From contig CM070520.1 of NCBI GenBank assembly GCA_036346375.1, positions 49,990,198-50,054,197 on the forward strand: DNA of 64,000 bases, given 5' to 3'. Source of the stretch: Guadua angustifolia (Eukaryota > Streptophyta > Magnoliopsida > Poales > Poaceae). Below the pieces are notes generated by a model that was not told the origin of the DNA, did no database searches, and worked only from the letters and a program-made list of their open reading frames with translations. Positions 1 through 11,961 of the stretch are shown one piece after another (position 1 is the stretch's first letter; each line of letters opens with the position of its first letter). A program made the position numbers and the translations under genes.

Positions 1-243
1 GAGCAAGCGCATTGTAACCCACTTTCGCATACAAGTGCATTCACTGGACGTAGGGTTATTATCTCCCCCGCGAGAGGCCCGAACCAGATAAAAAATGACC
101 CTCTGTGCTTACGATTGTCCCATATACCCCGTTCTGTTGCTCGGCACGCTCTCAGACGTACAATCCTAGCGGAAAAGAGGCCCCAAGTTGATCCCTCATT
201 CAACAAGTAAGCTCGACGGGGACCGGTTCCCGAATCATCGACA
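1..243 (+). repeat. 3-prime part of the 5-prime LTR of the first element
   Basis: It matches 3150-3177 joined to 6119-6333 over its full length (28 + 215 = 243 bases) with scattered small differences. It ends in TCGACA, directly before the candidate primer binding site. The U3 region and TATA box lie outside the window. Confidence 0.85.
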
Positions 244-262
244 GCGGCGCCATCCGTGGGGA
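244..262 (+). promoter_or_regulatory. Candidate primer binding site
   Basis: GCGGCGCCATCCGTGGGGA follows the LTR terminus immediately. A GGCGCC-CGTGGGG junction is usual just inside plant Gypsy LTRs. I do not assign the tRNA. Confidence 0.55.
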
Positions 263-534
263 TCGACTGAAGTCCTTTCGCGAGGAATCCCTGAGGATGC
301 CGAATTCTCAAGACAATCAAGACCTCTGCGTCTTCGGCGACGTGGAGGACGACAACGTGTGCTACGACGGCGAAGGCGTGGCCAGCGTTCCTGATCCGGA
401 AGGCCACACCAAATCCATGTTTCGCGCCGAGCACGTCCTTCGCTCGGGCGCGAGTCTCTTCCCCCGAGCACGCGCTTCGCTCGGGGGCTATCCATGTTCC
501 GCGCCGAGCACGTCCTTCGCCGTGCGGTCTTCTC

Positions 535-785
535 GCTGCCAGTTAGTTCCTGGACGTCTAGTCCACGTCCGTGATCGGCGGTTCGAGCATGTCTCATCTG
601 CCGGTTCCTCAAGCATCTGACCCATGCTTGGGATGCGGCGGCATGAGTCCTCTCATGACCTGCTAGTTAGTTCCCCCGGACGTCTAGTTCACGTCCGAGA
701 TGCGCGGCGGTCAAGCATGTCTCGCCTGCCGTTCCTCGAGCATCGACCCATGCTTGGGATGCGGCGGTGAGTCCGCCGCATCTCG
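535..785 (+). repeat. Tandem duplication of about 125 bp
   Basis: The block with GACGTCTAGT, CACGTCCG, CATGTCTC, CTGCCG and CCATGCTTGGGATGCGGCGG occurs at 535-660 and again at 661-785 with small indels. It lies just before the 50-bp array in the internal region of the first element. Positions 263-534 are GC-rich internal sequence with no gene I can support. Confidence 0.75.
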
Positions 786-2560
786 CTGGTTGCCATCTCC
801 CGAGCCGCGGCCGCCGGATGCCGCAAAGAGCTTTTCGCTACGAGACCGCCCCGAGCCTTGCTCGATGCCGTAGTAGCTCTTCGCCGCGAGACTGCCCCGA
901 GCCAGCCGCTTTCGGATGCCGCAGAGCACTTCGGCTGCGAGACTCGTCCCGAGCCGCCGCTACGGATGTCGCAGAGCTCTTCGCCGCGAGACCATCCCCG
1001 AGCCGCGTTGTTCGGATGTCGCAGTAGTTCTTCGCTGCGAGACATGTCCCCGAGCCGCCACGCCGGATGTCGCAGTAGCTCTTCGCCGCGAGACTGTCCC
1101 CGAAGCCTTGCTCGGATGCCGCAATAGCTCTTTCGCCGCGAGACTCGCCCTCGAGCCGGCGTGACCGGATGTCGCAGTAGCTCTTCGCCTGCGAGACCTG
1201 TTCCTCGAGCCTTGCTCGGATGCCGCAGAGCTCTTTCGCTGAGACATGTCCCGAGCCGCCGCCGGATGCGCGGTAGCTCTTCACCGCGAGACCTGCTGAG
1301 CCTTGCTCGGATGTCGCGATAGCTCTTCGCCGAGACCTGCCCCGAGCCGCCACGCCGGATGCCGCAGAGTTTTCGCCGCGAGACTGCCCCCGAGCCGTAG
1401 TCGCCGGATGCGCAGTAGCTCTTCGCCGCGAGACCTGCTTCGAGCCTTGCTCGGATGCCGCATAACTTTTCGTGCGAGACCGCCTCGCGCCAAAGATCGC
1501 TGCTCGGATGCCGCAGTAGCTCTTCGCCGCGAGACTGCCCCGAGCCTTGCTCGGATGCAGCATAGCTTTCGCAATGAGACTGTCTCCGAGCCGCCACCGC
1601 TTTCGGATGTGCAATAGTTTTTCGCAGCGAGACCCGTTCGAGCCATGCTCGGATGCCGCAGAGTTCTTCGCCGCGAGACACGCCCCGAGCCGCTTCGGAT
1701 GCGCGCAGAGTTTTATTGCGCGACTGTCGCGAGCTCGCCACTTTCCGGATGCCGCAGAGCTTTTCGCTACGAGACCTGCTCTCGAGCCTTGCTCGATGTC
1801 GCAGAGCTCTTCGCCGCGAGACTCGTCCCCCGAGCGGCACGCCGGATGTCGCAGAGTTTTCGTCGCGAGACCCGTCCCTCGAGCCACTGCCGGATGTCGC
1901 AATAGCTCTTCGCCGCGAGACTCGTCCCGAGCCGCCGCTCCGGATGCCGCAGTAGCTCTTCTGCGAGACCCGTTCGAGCCTTGCTCGATGCATGCAGAGC
2001 TCTTCGCGCGAGACTCCGCCCGAGCAGCCGCCGAATGCCGCAGAGTAGCTCTTCGCTGCGATATCGCTCGAGCCTTGCTCGGATGCCGCAGAGCTCTTTT
2101 CGCCGCGAGACCCGGCCCCGAGCTGCTTTCGGATGTCCGAGAGTTTTTCGCTGCGAGACCCGTCCCGAGCCGCGCCGCCGAATGCCGAAAGAGCTCTTTC
2201 GCCGCGAGACCCGCCCCGAGCCGCCGCCGGATGTCGCAGAGCTCTTCGCCGCGAGAGACTGTCCCCGAGCCGCCACGCCGGATGTCGCGATAGCTCTTCG
2301 CCAGCGAGATCTGCTTCGAGCCTTGCTCGGATGTCGCGTGGTTTCGCCGCGAGACTGCCCCCGAGCCACGCTTGCTCGGATGCCGCAGAGCTCTTCCACG
2401 CGAGACTGTCCCGAGCCTCGGTTGCTCGGATGTCGCAAATGTTTCTTTCATTGCGAGATCTTTTTCCCGAGCAATAACAGCACGGATGCCACAGCGATTT
2501 TAGCCGCGAGGTTTCCGCCTCAACCATGATTGCTCGAGCACCGTGGCGATTTTTGCTATG
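785..2560 (+). repeat. Array of about 35 units of a 50-bp tandem repeat
   Basis: A unit of about 50 bases recurs head to tail: GGATGYCGCAGWAGCTCTTC, then GCCGCGAGACY, then a variable CCCGAGCC tail ending either CTTGCTC or GCCACGC/GCCGCTC. Units vary by 1-4 bases. GC-rich content and few stop codons give open frames of 537 and 630 residues on the minus strand and several on the plus strand. Since 50 is not a multiple of three and all frames are open, these are unlikely to be proteins. Such arrays are known in untranslated regions of plant Gypsy elements. Confidence 0.85.
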
Positions 2561-2727
2561 AGATTCCTCACTCCCGAGCAAGGGCAGCTAGGGCACCGCG
2601 GTAGCTCTTCGCCGCATGACTCCAATCCCTCTTTAAGAAGTCTCGAGGCTTAAGGCGGAGGCCTCGGCAAAGGCCTTTTCCCCTTTAGCCTCGGGGCTAG
2701 CCGTCGTCGATTGGATATACCGTACCA

Positions 2728-3177
2728 TGATGATCGTCGGGCCGGCGCTAACCGACTATGCTCTTGCGGATGGTGCATGCAAGGCCGACCTTCGTAGTCT
2801 GCTCATGGGCTATCCCGCCCCCATCAGTCGCCCCGAGCAAGCCAAGCTCGGGGCCGCGACAAGGCGACGTGGCATTAAATGCGCAATGCTCGAGAGATCG
2901 TGACGTCCGGATCCAGGCTGCCACGGTCGCGCCGCTTTGGTTCACGCTGCTGCACCCACGTCGCGTGGTACTCTGCGGTGGCGCGCCATCTGACCGCCCT
3001 CGCCCTCTCGAGAACGCCTCTATAATAAATGATTTGTCTCTCTGTAATTCCCTTATAAATACCCTCCCACGATGGATTGTGGGTTGGACCTTCAGCATAC
3101 ACACACATTTACACACATCGCTTGTCCACGGAGTCCTTAGAATCGCTCGGGCCTCCGAGCAAGCGCGTTGTAACCCA
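2728..3177 (+). repeat. 3-prime LTR of the first element, left part (U3 and start of R)
   Basis: This runs from about the end of the internal region to the point where the nested insert begins. Its last 28 bases match the start of the window. It contains a TATA box. The left boundary is approximate, because I could not identify a convincing TG start or polypurine tract. The LTR resumes at 6119, giving about 665 bases in total. Confidence 0.6.
3054..3061 (+). promoter_or_regulatory. TATA box of the first element's LTR
   Basis: TATAAATA lies in the 3-prime LTR of the first element, upstream of the R/U5 part shared with positions 1-243. Confidence 0.55.
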
Positions 3178-6114
3178 TCGTCGGGACCCAATGTGCAAAT
3201 CCGGACCCTCGTGATTTAGCACTAGTCCGAGATCACGCTAGTGCACACAGTCTCAACATTGGTACATGTCACAATCACAACCAACGAAATAATAAGTACT
3301 TTAATTAAATATTCAAACTTGGTTGATTGACCTTATGGTCAAGTTACAGAGATACGCCTCGCAGGGCGGGAAATTATTAAAATATTCAAAAACAGCGGAA
3401 GTAAAAATAAACTCGTGGCGCCAACCAATTTGCCACAGTAACCGGATCGGGCTCGCTCCCTAGTTCGTCGGCTCCTCCTGATACTCCTCCTCCTGAGCAG
3501 GGGTTGTTTCTTCTTCAATTGAAGTTGTGTTGTTGTGGGGTGAGTACTTTGAGCACTCAAGAAGTCATGCACAGAATGCAATTCTAATATTCTACATGCA
3601 TGGCTTAGTACAAAGGATAGGCTATGGTTCATGTGCAAGACAAAGATTCAAGATAAACAGAATAATTTGCAAAGCAAGAAAATAGTAGTAGGAATAGTAA
3701 CTTTCACAAACACTTCAATCGTAAATCATTCTTTAGTCCTAAGTCCAGTTCATCATTACCAACCCAAGCATTTCCATCAACAAGTCATTTTCATGAAAAT
3801 CTAACCCTTGATCAGAATCACCGAAGCGATGCTCAATACCGTGAGCACGGCTATTGAATAGGTTGTACACTCTGCAGAGGTTATACACTTTACCCACAAG
3901 ATACAACAAATACCACCAAGGCAAATAACCATAACGGCCATTCCAAAGTTCCATCTAAACCCGATCTTGCCTGCTAAGGTTTCAACACTTTGGAGGGACT
4001 AGTTACCACACCGGGGCCCCTCTTGCGCCATGTGAGTTCTCATTCCGCTTCTCGGGCCTCACACCCCCAGACAAGTACCAAAGAATGGACTTCCCAGTTT
4101 ACTCAGCCTAAGCCCGTCCCATTACTAGAGCTTGTGGTTGTATGAAAGACTCAGTTCAAATGCTTGCAAGGTTAGGTCCTTAGTTGACCGAGGCAAGTCT
4201 ACCCAAGTGTAACTCAATATCCAAAACCAATAAAACCAAATCGACCGCCTAGTTGCCACTCTTGGCCCACGAAACAATCTTGCCATTTGCCCCGCCTAAA
4301 TCATTTTCCCACCCGGTTCTTTACCATTGCACCACGTGCCATCATCAACTCAATAACACATGTCTCATTCACAAAACATGTTCCATATCTCATTAAGTCA
4401 ATATTTACTTTGGTATTTCCAAAATCATGAATTGTCCACGTGGCGGGGCTAAGCATACTACTTGGTCTACTCAACCCATGTTGGCAATTAATTAATGTCC
4501 AACTATTAATCCACAACCTAGGGTGACAAATGATTCATGGCCTACAATTATTTACAACAAGGTGGCATACAACAACTAGGCATTTAGCTAATCCCAAAAT
4601 TCATTCAAACCAATTTTACTAAATTAGCATGCAATAAATTGAATCAAAATAATTTTCCCTACTAGGTTCAACATGATCAAACACAACTTGCCTTCAAAAA
4701 GTCTGATTCGGCTCTGAGCTTGCTCACGGTCGAACCTCTCCCTCGAAAACCTTCGGCACCTCAACATCTACGCAGAACGTAAATAAATAATAATAAATAA
4801 ATAAACAGTAGACAAACAGTACTCAAAAATTCAAATAAAATTCATAAACAGAAAGATCACAATTTTACAAATTTATAGAAATTGGAATCACTCAAATCGG
4901 AGTTAAAACGCAAGTTATAAGCGTTGAAGTTTCAAAATACATTTTAAATCAATTAAACCGAATTAATTAAATATTTTTCTTTTCGGAAATTATTTATTGC
5001 GTCATCATGTCACGACAGGTGGGACCCACCGTGACGTTGAGCGTGGACGTCACACGCACGGTGCGTCTTGGTGACGAGTGGGCCGTCTTTGCCGCGGCGA
5101 CCACGCGATCGATGCAGACAAATGCACGACATGTGGGTCCACCTTGTCGGCGTCTGGGTGCATGGTGCGATCTTGTGCCACCGACGGGGGTCCGTCTTGT
5201 CGATGACACGGTGAACAGTGCACGGTGCGGTGCGATCCGAGCCGTTGGATCTAGATCTAACGGATGAGGTTTGAAGATGAGGCTTACTGTTCAAGGGCGG
5301 CGTGGCGAAATCTAGGCCATTGATGCGCGATCGGATGGCTGTGGAAGCTCGGCTCGGCGACGATGACGCGGCGGCGCTTCACCGGAGACGAAGACGATGA
5401 CGTCGGCGCGGCGCTTCCGTGGTCCTCCGGCACAAAGTGGCTTCCGAGCGTGGCTTGGAAAGATGAGTTGGTGGTAGCACGAGCGGCAATGAGAGTGGCC
5501 GTGGCGGCGGAACAGCGCAAGGAACTTCAGCGGAAGGCTTCGGGGATTTCGGCGAGCTCGTGCGGCGAGGCGGCGGCGTCTCGGGCGACGTGCGGTGTAC
5601 GGCTGGGTGCGGCGCGAGGTGGGGATCACGACACGGGTGGCGGCGCCTTAAATAGTGCCCTCGACTTCCGTGAAAAGCGTGGAAACCGAGGCCCACACGG
5701 CGGCGGCCGTGAGTCCGGCGACAATTCGGAAAGAGGCGACGTGGCGCGACGTGGACCGTCGGATGAGGATCGGACGGTCACCGTGCTAGGGTTTTTCCGA
5801 ACGGGCAGCATGATTTCGGCCAAGATCGCATTCACAGGATTTTTAATCCTTTTCCGATTAAAAATATTTCCCAAAAATAAAATAATTTATTTGGGGCATT
5901 AAAAATACTAGAAAAATTCTGGAAAAATTCTCATAAATATTTTAGGACATTTGTGACTCAAATAAAATATTTTCAGCAAAATTTTATTTTAACTTTTCTA
6001 TTATTTAATTAATTTGGTAAATGGCTTAATTCAAAATAAATCCAAATAAATTCCGAAATTCTCAAAATTCAAAATACCATTTAAATGCAAGAAAAGCAAA
6101 ATTGGGGTGTTACA
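3178..6114 (-). mobile_element. Nested solo LTR-like insert, minus orientation
   Basis: This 2.9-kb block interrupts the 3-prime LTR of the first element between matching flanks. ACCCA occurs at 3173-3177 and again at 6114-6118, consistent with a 5-bp target duplication. Read on the minus strand it begins TGTAACACCCC, a common plant Gypsy (Tekay/Del-type) LTR start. The far end (CCCGACGA) lacks the expected CA, so that terminus is mutated or off by a few bases. It has AT-rich flanks, a GC-rich core at 5000-5800 and a minus-strand TATTTAA near 5650. No gag or pol was seen, so a solo LTR is the best reading. Confidence 0.65.
5648..5654 (-). promoter_or_regulatory. Candidate TATA box of the minus-strand LTR
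   Basis: On the minus strand TATTTAA lies between a GC-rich stretch and downstream CG-rich sequence, about 465 bases inside the TGTAACACCCC start. This placement fits an LTR promoter. Confidence 0.4.
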
Positions 6115-6118
6115 CCCA

Positions 6119-6333
6119 CTTTAGCATCGAGTGCATTCATCGGACGTAGGTTATTATCTCCCGAGAGGCTTAAACGGATAAAAATGACCCTCTGTGCTTA
6201 CGATTGTCCCATATACCCCGTTCTGTTGCTCAGCACGCTCTCAGACGTACAACCCTGGCGGAAAAGGGGCCCCAAGTTGATCCCTCATTCAACAAGTAAG
6301 CTCGACGGGGGACCGGTTCCCGAATCGTCGACA
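6119..6333 (+). repeat. 3-prime LTR of the first element, right part
   Basis: It matches 29-243 and ends in TCGACA. It resumes directly after the nested insert. Sequence to the right is unrelated AT-rich repeat. Confidence 0.85.
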
Positions 6334-6345
6334 GATAGGAAGTAA

Positions 6346-7340
6346 AATGTTATTTTTTTATAGTAAAAGATAGTATATGTTGTTGTTTGACACTTTCTTA
6401 TTTTCATATATCTCAAATCCGATTGAGTTTGGTCTTTAAATTTTACAATGCTATAAAATCTCACCTTGCCTACTTGTGGTAATTTTTTTGAGAATTTTTC
6501 ATAGTAAAATGTTATTTTTATGATAGTAAAAGATAGTACATGCTACTGTTTGGCATATTTTTATTTTCATATCTCTCAAATCCGATTGAGTTTGGTTTTT
6601 AAATTTCACAAGATTGTAGAAACTCATCTATTCTATATGTGGTAATTTTTTGAGAATTTTCCAAATATTTCTTGTAGGTCAGACAAATGTAACTAAGTTC
6701 TTATTCACAAAAACTATAAGTACATTTTCAAAAATTTCTAAAAATTACCATAGATAGGGAAGGTGAAATTATATAACCTTATAAAATTTGAAGGCCAAAA
6801 TAAATATCAGCTGAAAGATATGAAAAAGGCAAATTTGGCTAATTAGTGATTTTTCATTGTTTAGTGTTTTGTCAATTTCATATCTTTCAAATACGTTGGA
6901 GTTTTATCTTCAAATTTTGTAGACCTGTAGAAGCTCACCTACCCTACATATGCTAATTGTTTGAGATTTTTTGAAAACTTTTACTTATAATTTTCATAAA
7001 TTTTACACCATGATGCTGTTGTATACAACATGCAGTAATACATTGAGTAATAGGCAGTAAAATGTAGTTTTCTTGGCAGTAAGAGGTAATGTATGTTGTT
7101 GTTTAATACTTTATTATTTTTATATCTTTCAAATTTAATTGAGTTTGGTCTTCAAATTTTACAAAATTGTAGAATCGCATCTCCCCTACGTGTGGTAATT
7201 TTTTTGAGAATTTTTCACAGTAAAATGTTATTTTTTTATAGTAAAAGATAAGATATGCTGCAGTTTGGCACTTTATTATTTTCATATCTCTTAAATCCGA
7301 TTGATTTTGGTCTTCAAATTTTATAAGATTGAAGAAGCTC
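6346..7340 (+). repeat. AT-rich degenerate repeat array
   Basis: Four to five diverged units of about 170-290 bases recur. Each has AGTAAAATGTTATTTTT, GATAGTA, CATATCTCAAATCCGATTGA, GTTTGGTCTTCAAATTTT and TGTGGTAATTTTTTGAGAA. One unit near 6720-6830 is inverted. Related single units occur at 40207-40330 and, inverted, at 45690-45805. There is no coding capacity. I do not recognise the family. Confidence 0.65.
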
Positions 7341-9819
7341 CTCGGCAGGGGCAAGTTTTTGCGTGAAGTAAGATGACAATGAAGCATGTACTTGATTTTC
7401 ATTCACTGAAGCTCTTGATTGGAGACTTGGCGCAATGCTTCGACCCTTGGTGGAAACGGCAGCGCCGAAGGATTTTGGAGGCACTTTCGGTTGGTGAAGT
7501 CCCAAGGGGGTAGAGGTGGGCATCGTGTCGGGTCGGGCCGGCTGTGCACGGCCCATCGTGCTTCGGGCGAATCGTGCGGTAAACGACCCGTCGTGCCGTC
7601 ATCCGGACCGGCCGGCCCGACTCATCTTCGGCGAGCCCAAACACGGCCCATTTGCGCCGTGCTTCGCCGTGCGTGCCCCGGGCCCGACCCATTTATACTA
7701 TTGCGACGAGAGGAAAAGGCACGAGACACATGAAGTTGATTGTAAAAATCGCCTTATAAACTATTAGTAGTATTATCGCAAAATAGAAAGATGTTATTTA
7801 ATTCTTGGTTCAAATGTGAATGCATCATTATCATGTGAATGTTGCATTTTGCTATCACTGGAATCTCCTTTTTCGGGTCAAGTGTAGGTGAAGTTTGGTT
7901 AGACTTCATTTATACCCTAACATTTCAGCTTTTTCAAGCTTTAATAGTTCAGAAATTCTAGTGTTCTTCAGTGCTTGGATCTCTGGTCCTTGTGCCTCTT
8001 TTCAATTAAGATTTGAGCCTGATCATTTCCAAGATCTGAGCTTGGGAGTTCTTAGAGCAAAGAAAAACGTCTTGCTCTAGGCCGACGTCATATACGTCTT
8101 GCGGGCAGAAGCAGACCACGCCCAAATGGTCGGGCGGGCGTGCCGCCCATCGTGCAGCGTTTTGAGCCCGCACGGCCCGAAGCTGATGATCGGACCGGCC
8201 CGGCACGGCCCTCTAACGTGCCGGGTCGGGCTTGGACCGTGCCGTGCCCTCCGTGCCTCGGGCCGCCCATTGAGGCACGCCCATATGCCCAGGTCTACAA
8301 GGGGGTATGCAGATGCTTGGGGTGTGGTTTGGGGGCTTAAACGGGTAGTAAAGTGGTTCGGCACAACATGCGAGCTTGGTTGGCCTCCAGCTTGTTCGCG
8401 GGTACTAGAGAAGGAGACACTTGTCGAAGGCAGTTGCCGTGACAGAGATATGGCAAGAGCAGAGCTGGCTGGGGGTGACAGAAGCCAAGGTTGCTCAGAG
8501 ATGCTGCAAGGTTGCTTGATATGGCAGTGGCGAGAGATTTGGCCGAGGCAGGGAAAACAAGAGCCAATTTTGAGATTGCTTGGGATCATTGAACTATTGT
8601 GGCAAAGTTTTGGGATGGCTTAAGGCTGGGCATGGGCATGCGTCGGAGCGGCCGAGGCATGGATGGCGATGTGATTCGGCAGTGACAAGGGGCTGAGTTG
8701 ATTTGCTTGATTTGCTATGGCAGTTAAGACAACTATGACCGATTGCCAGGGCATGGCGCAAGGCATGGCTGTGATCACAGGCAGCATGGGCAAGCGGAGC
8801 TGGCGAGGAAGAAAGCTGAGCAGGGCTGTCGGGTCCACTGTCAGTGAAATAGAAGACTAACAATTTCCAGCAGACAGGGCAAGCGCAATGAATGAGCTAG
8901 CATTAATGATTGGATATTTTTCAAAATTTTACTGAGTTATCTAGAGATAGTTCTTACCCTACTGTAAAATTTTCAGGTTAATAACTCTTACAGAAAAATT
9001 ATAACAATTCTGATAATGTTGACTGCTTTATTTGTTCACTTATGTTTTTATTTTATTGAGGATGAAGATGGATTCAAAAATTTTGAAACTTCTTTAAGAG
9101 ACTTTTATATGGGATAGAATTTCGTATATAAAATTTTAAGATCAAAATATTGTATATTTATTTTCTATTAATTCTGACATTGCAGATTTCAGATTTTCAT
9201 GATTTCTGTATTTGAATTGTAAAAGGCTGTAAATGTACTCATTAATTTTTGATATGTTTACCAGGAGTTAATATTGTTATGAGGTAGACATGGTAAAATT
9301 TTCAACCATAGATAAGCTTTAATTATTTTTGTAAAATTCGTTCATATCATTGTTTTGATGTTAAAACATGTCACTTGTCTATTTACTTCTTTACCTAACT
9401 CATTAAAAATCTTTGGACAGACGAAAAGATGTGATGAAGACTTCTCAAAGTTTAATGGCATTTTTTGGCTTTTTACTTTCATCTTTTACCTTTTTACTCT
9501 CTCTACTCTTTTACTAATTTCATTTCTTGATTTTTCTTTAAAGCCAAATATCTAAGAATAATCAATAAGGTTAGAAAAATTCAGAAAAGATGGGTATTCA
9601 AAATAAGATTACATTTTCAACTCATTTTAAATTTTTTATTTTAGACAAAAATTTAATGTAGCAACTTGTTCTTTTCTTTTAGGTTGAAATACTAGAAAAT
9701 GAAGTAAAAGATGATATTTAAAATAAAAAATCTTGGTTTCAGTTGAAATATTTGTTCAATTCCATTTTCAAATTTTAAATTTTTATTTTTCATATTTTTA
9801 AAATTTCTAGGATATTACA
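7341..9819 (-). repeat. LTR fragment, minus orientation, interrupted by a hAT element
   Basis: At 9819 the minus strand begins TGTAATATCC, like the TGTAACATCC starts at 16913, 21731 and 48161. Positions 8306-8880 are rich in TGGCAGTGGC/GCCGTGGCA words that recur on the opposite strand at 18100-18700, supporting a shared LTR family. The left end is not defined and no matching TGTAGCGACCCC end is seen, so it is truncated. Open frames here have no recognisable homology. Confidence 0.5.
7511..8297. mobile_element. Non-autonomous hAT element (Dart-like), 787 bp
   Basis: The ends are inverted: TAGAGGTGGGCAT at 7511 and, reading inward from 8297, TAGACCTGGGCAT (11 of 13 match). A perfect 8-bp target duplication CAAGGGGG flanks it (7503-7510 and 8298-8305). 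The subterminal 200 bases are very GC-rich, with repeated GGCCCG/CGTGCC words. These features match rice nDart-type hAT elements. There is no transposase; the larger related element at 10.9-16.0 kb is the kind that could have supplied it. Confidence 0.9.
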
Positions 9820-10440
9820 TAAGTATAATGCTACCATCAAGGTATCATCAGATTCCAAATGAATATTGCCAAAAACTCCATAATGGTCGACACATCTAAA
9901 TGGTGAATAAAACACCAAAATAACGGTGATAAAACACCAAGTTCCAATTAACGGTGATGAAACACCAAATTTAGTTATCTCCTCAACTGACATTTTTTTA
10001 CTCCAAAGTCTCCAAAGTAGACAATGAAATGTCAAACAAATTGCCAATAATAAATTCCGCCAATGATAAATCGATGACAAAACATCCAATAAATCTTTAG
10101 TGATAAAGTCCGCCTGAATTACAATGAAATCTGCCAAGAATATGCATAAAAGCATTAATTCCAGTGAATGACATCTGCCAATAATATGAGCATAAAATAA
10201 TAAGCATGAAAATGTGTATGAAATATTCCGCCAATAATGAGCACAAAATAATAGGCATGAAATAATAAACATGAAAACCTTAATTGTGCATGAATAAACC
10301 GCTGAGCAAAAAATAATAGACATAATGGTCTAAATTGTGCATGAATATTTGCCAATAATCAAAATTGCAATAAAATCCCACTTTTGTTGGCACTAGAATA
10401 GTCATCGAGGTAAAAAGCAATTCTTTCCTCACGCCCACTA
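9820..10440. other. AT-rich intergenic stretch with dispersed short repeats
   Basis: Words such as GCCAATAATGAGCA, AAAATAATAGGCATGAA and AACACCAAAATAACGGTGAT recur loosely. I see no gene; the 177-residue minus-strand frame is low complexity and unrecognised. Confidence 0.5.
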
Positions 10441-10790
10441 AGGGCCTGTTTGGTAAGGCTCCAGATCCTGCTTTTTCATTTAGAGGAGCTGGATCCAAAC
10501 CAAACGCTACCAACTCTAAAAACTGATCCATGAATCTGGATTCGGAGCGGAGCTGGAAATGAATTGAAAACGCGGAGCGAGCTTTTGGGTGATCCGCGCA
10601 CGGATCCAGCGCAAGGGGAAAAAAAGGCCACCAGAAGTTGATGAAAATTACCCGCAAATGCCACTCACTTACCCCCTGTTCTTGTTTGAATCTGCCGTAT
10701 AAAGAAACTGATCTTGCCATTGAACTTCTCAATATCAAATTTAGTGGATGACATGATAGAGAAAAATTGTAGATCAAAATATAGTAGATT
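10441..10790. repeat. Possible MITE relic, one end only
   Basis: TAAGGGCCTGTTTGGTAAG at about 10438 resembles a Tourist (PIF/Harbinger) terminus next to a TAA target. I cannot find the opposite CCAAACAGGCCC end, so the element is truncated or the match is chance. The GGATCCAGC-rich body has no gene. Confidence 0.35.
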
Positions 10791-10906
10791 CAATTTGAAA
10801 AATGAAGAAATTGAACATCCTGAATCCTGATATTCGGTCAAAGAAGAAACTTCCTGATATCTTCTTTGACTCAGTCAGACTCAGCTCTACGGTTCACATG
10901 GCCTTA

Positions 10907-11185
10907 TAGAGGTAGGCGTCATCTTGGGCCAGCCGCCCAAAGACGACCCATCGTGCCGGTATAAACCGTGCGAACCACGATGACCCGTCATGCTGCTGTG
11001 CAGTGGTCGACCAGCTTCGCCTTTGGCAAGCACAGGCATGGCCCATTTGTGCTTCATGTCTGCTTTGTGTTGTGCCAGCCCAGGCCTGGTCCATTTACTC
11101 TATTGCTATGAGAGGAAATGACTCGAAGTTTTTTGTAGTAGCTTATGTCGCAATGCTACAAGATATCGACAAATGTATGGCCTTA
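10907..11185. repeat. Duplicated hAT terminus plus target site
   Basis: This 279-bp block aligns with 11186-11470: terminus, CATCGTG box, GGCATGGCC, CATTTACTCTATTG and GAGAGGAAATGACTC. It is followed by the same TGGCCTTA as its left flank. The two copies differ at many positions (roughly a fifth by eye), so this is not a recent tandem copy or an assembly duplicate. Confidence 0.8.
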
Positions 11186-11961
11186 TAGAGGTGGGCGTCA
11201 GTCTGGGCAAAGAGCCAAAGACAAAGCCCATCGTGCTTTGGGCCTAAACCGTGCCAGGCCACGATGGCCCGTCATGCCCGCTGTGCTGGGCCGGGCCGCC
11301 CCAACTCGCCTTCAGTGAGCCTAGGCATGGCCTATTTGCGCTTCATGCTTACTTTGTGCTGTGACGGCCCAGGCTCAACCCATTTACACTATTGTGACGA
11401 GTGGAAATGACCCAAAGTTGCTTGCAGTAGTGTGCGTACACAATGCTACGGTATGCAGCGAATGTATAGACACCTTGATCAAAGAAATATGTAAATCTAC
11501 AATCAAGCAACACACATTCGCTTGGATTATCCAAAATAAAGTTGGGCCATTCATTATGCCAATTATTAAATCATTATTAGTGAACACGCATTCGCTCCCT
11601 TGTGTATCTTTGGACAAATTAGCAAAGTAAGTAATTAAATGATGAGAAGAAATGTGCACGCAAAGCAAGGTCCAAAAGAAAGCATGCAAAAGAAACATCC
11701 TGTGTGGATATCAGTATTGTTAGCAATGGACACAAATATTGGTAGAAAAGAAGTAAATTTTATTAAATCTTGAATATGTACAGAGTTACTGCCTCGTTAA
11801 AAACCTTACACCCTGGTGTGGGGTACCCCTAGTAAGGAAAGTAGTACAGTAACTACGTTTATATACTTAGACTACCCGAGGCTAAGATTGTCAAAGTTGG
11901 CTATTGCGTTCGTTGTCTCATGATCCTCAGGTCGATGTTGTGTCCTGTCATCTACACACTC

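Larger units (their letters stand above)
1..6333 (+). mobile_element. Non-autonomous Gypsy-like LTR retrotransposon, cut by window edge and carrying a nested insert
   Basis: The first 243 bases reappear near the right end, split into 3150-3177 and 6119-6333, so they are the 5-prime and 3-prime LTRs of one element. Between them lies a 2.5-kb GC-rich internal region with no gag or pol homology in any frame, made mostly of tandem repeats. This fits a non-autonomous (LARD-like) element dependent on a relative. The left LTR starts outside the window, so its target duplication cannot be checked. The LTR ends in TCGACA and is followed by a GGCGCC-type junction, as in many plant Gypsy elements; the lineage (possibly Tat-like) is inference. 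Confidence 0.75.

Noticed and set aside
785..2560. CRISPR-like regular repeat
   Set aside because: Units are contiguous tandem repeats without unique spacers, in a plant retrotransposon.
689..2581. Minus-strand open frame of 630 residues, with a 537-residue frame overlapping
   Set aside because: They run through the 50-bp GC-rich array, where several frames on both strands are open. The product is a low-complexity Arg/Ser/Ala repeat with no domain.
10441..10790. Complete Tourist MITE
   Set aside because: Only one GGGCCTGTTTGG end is present and no matching inverted end was found.
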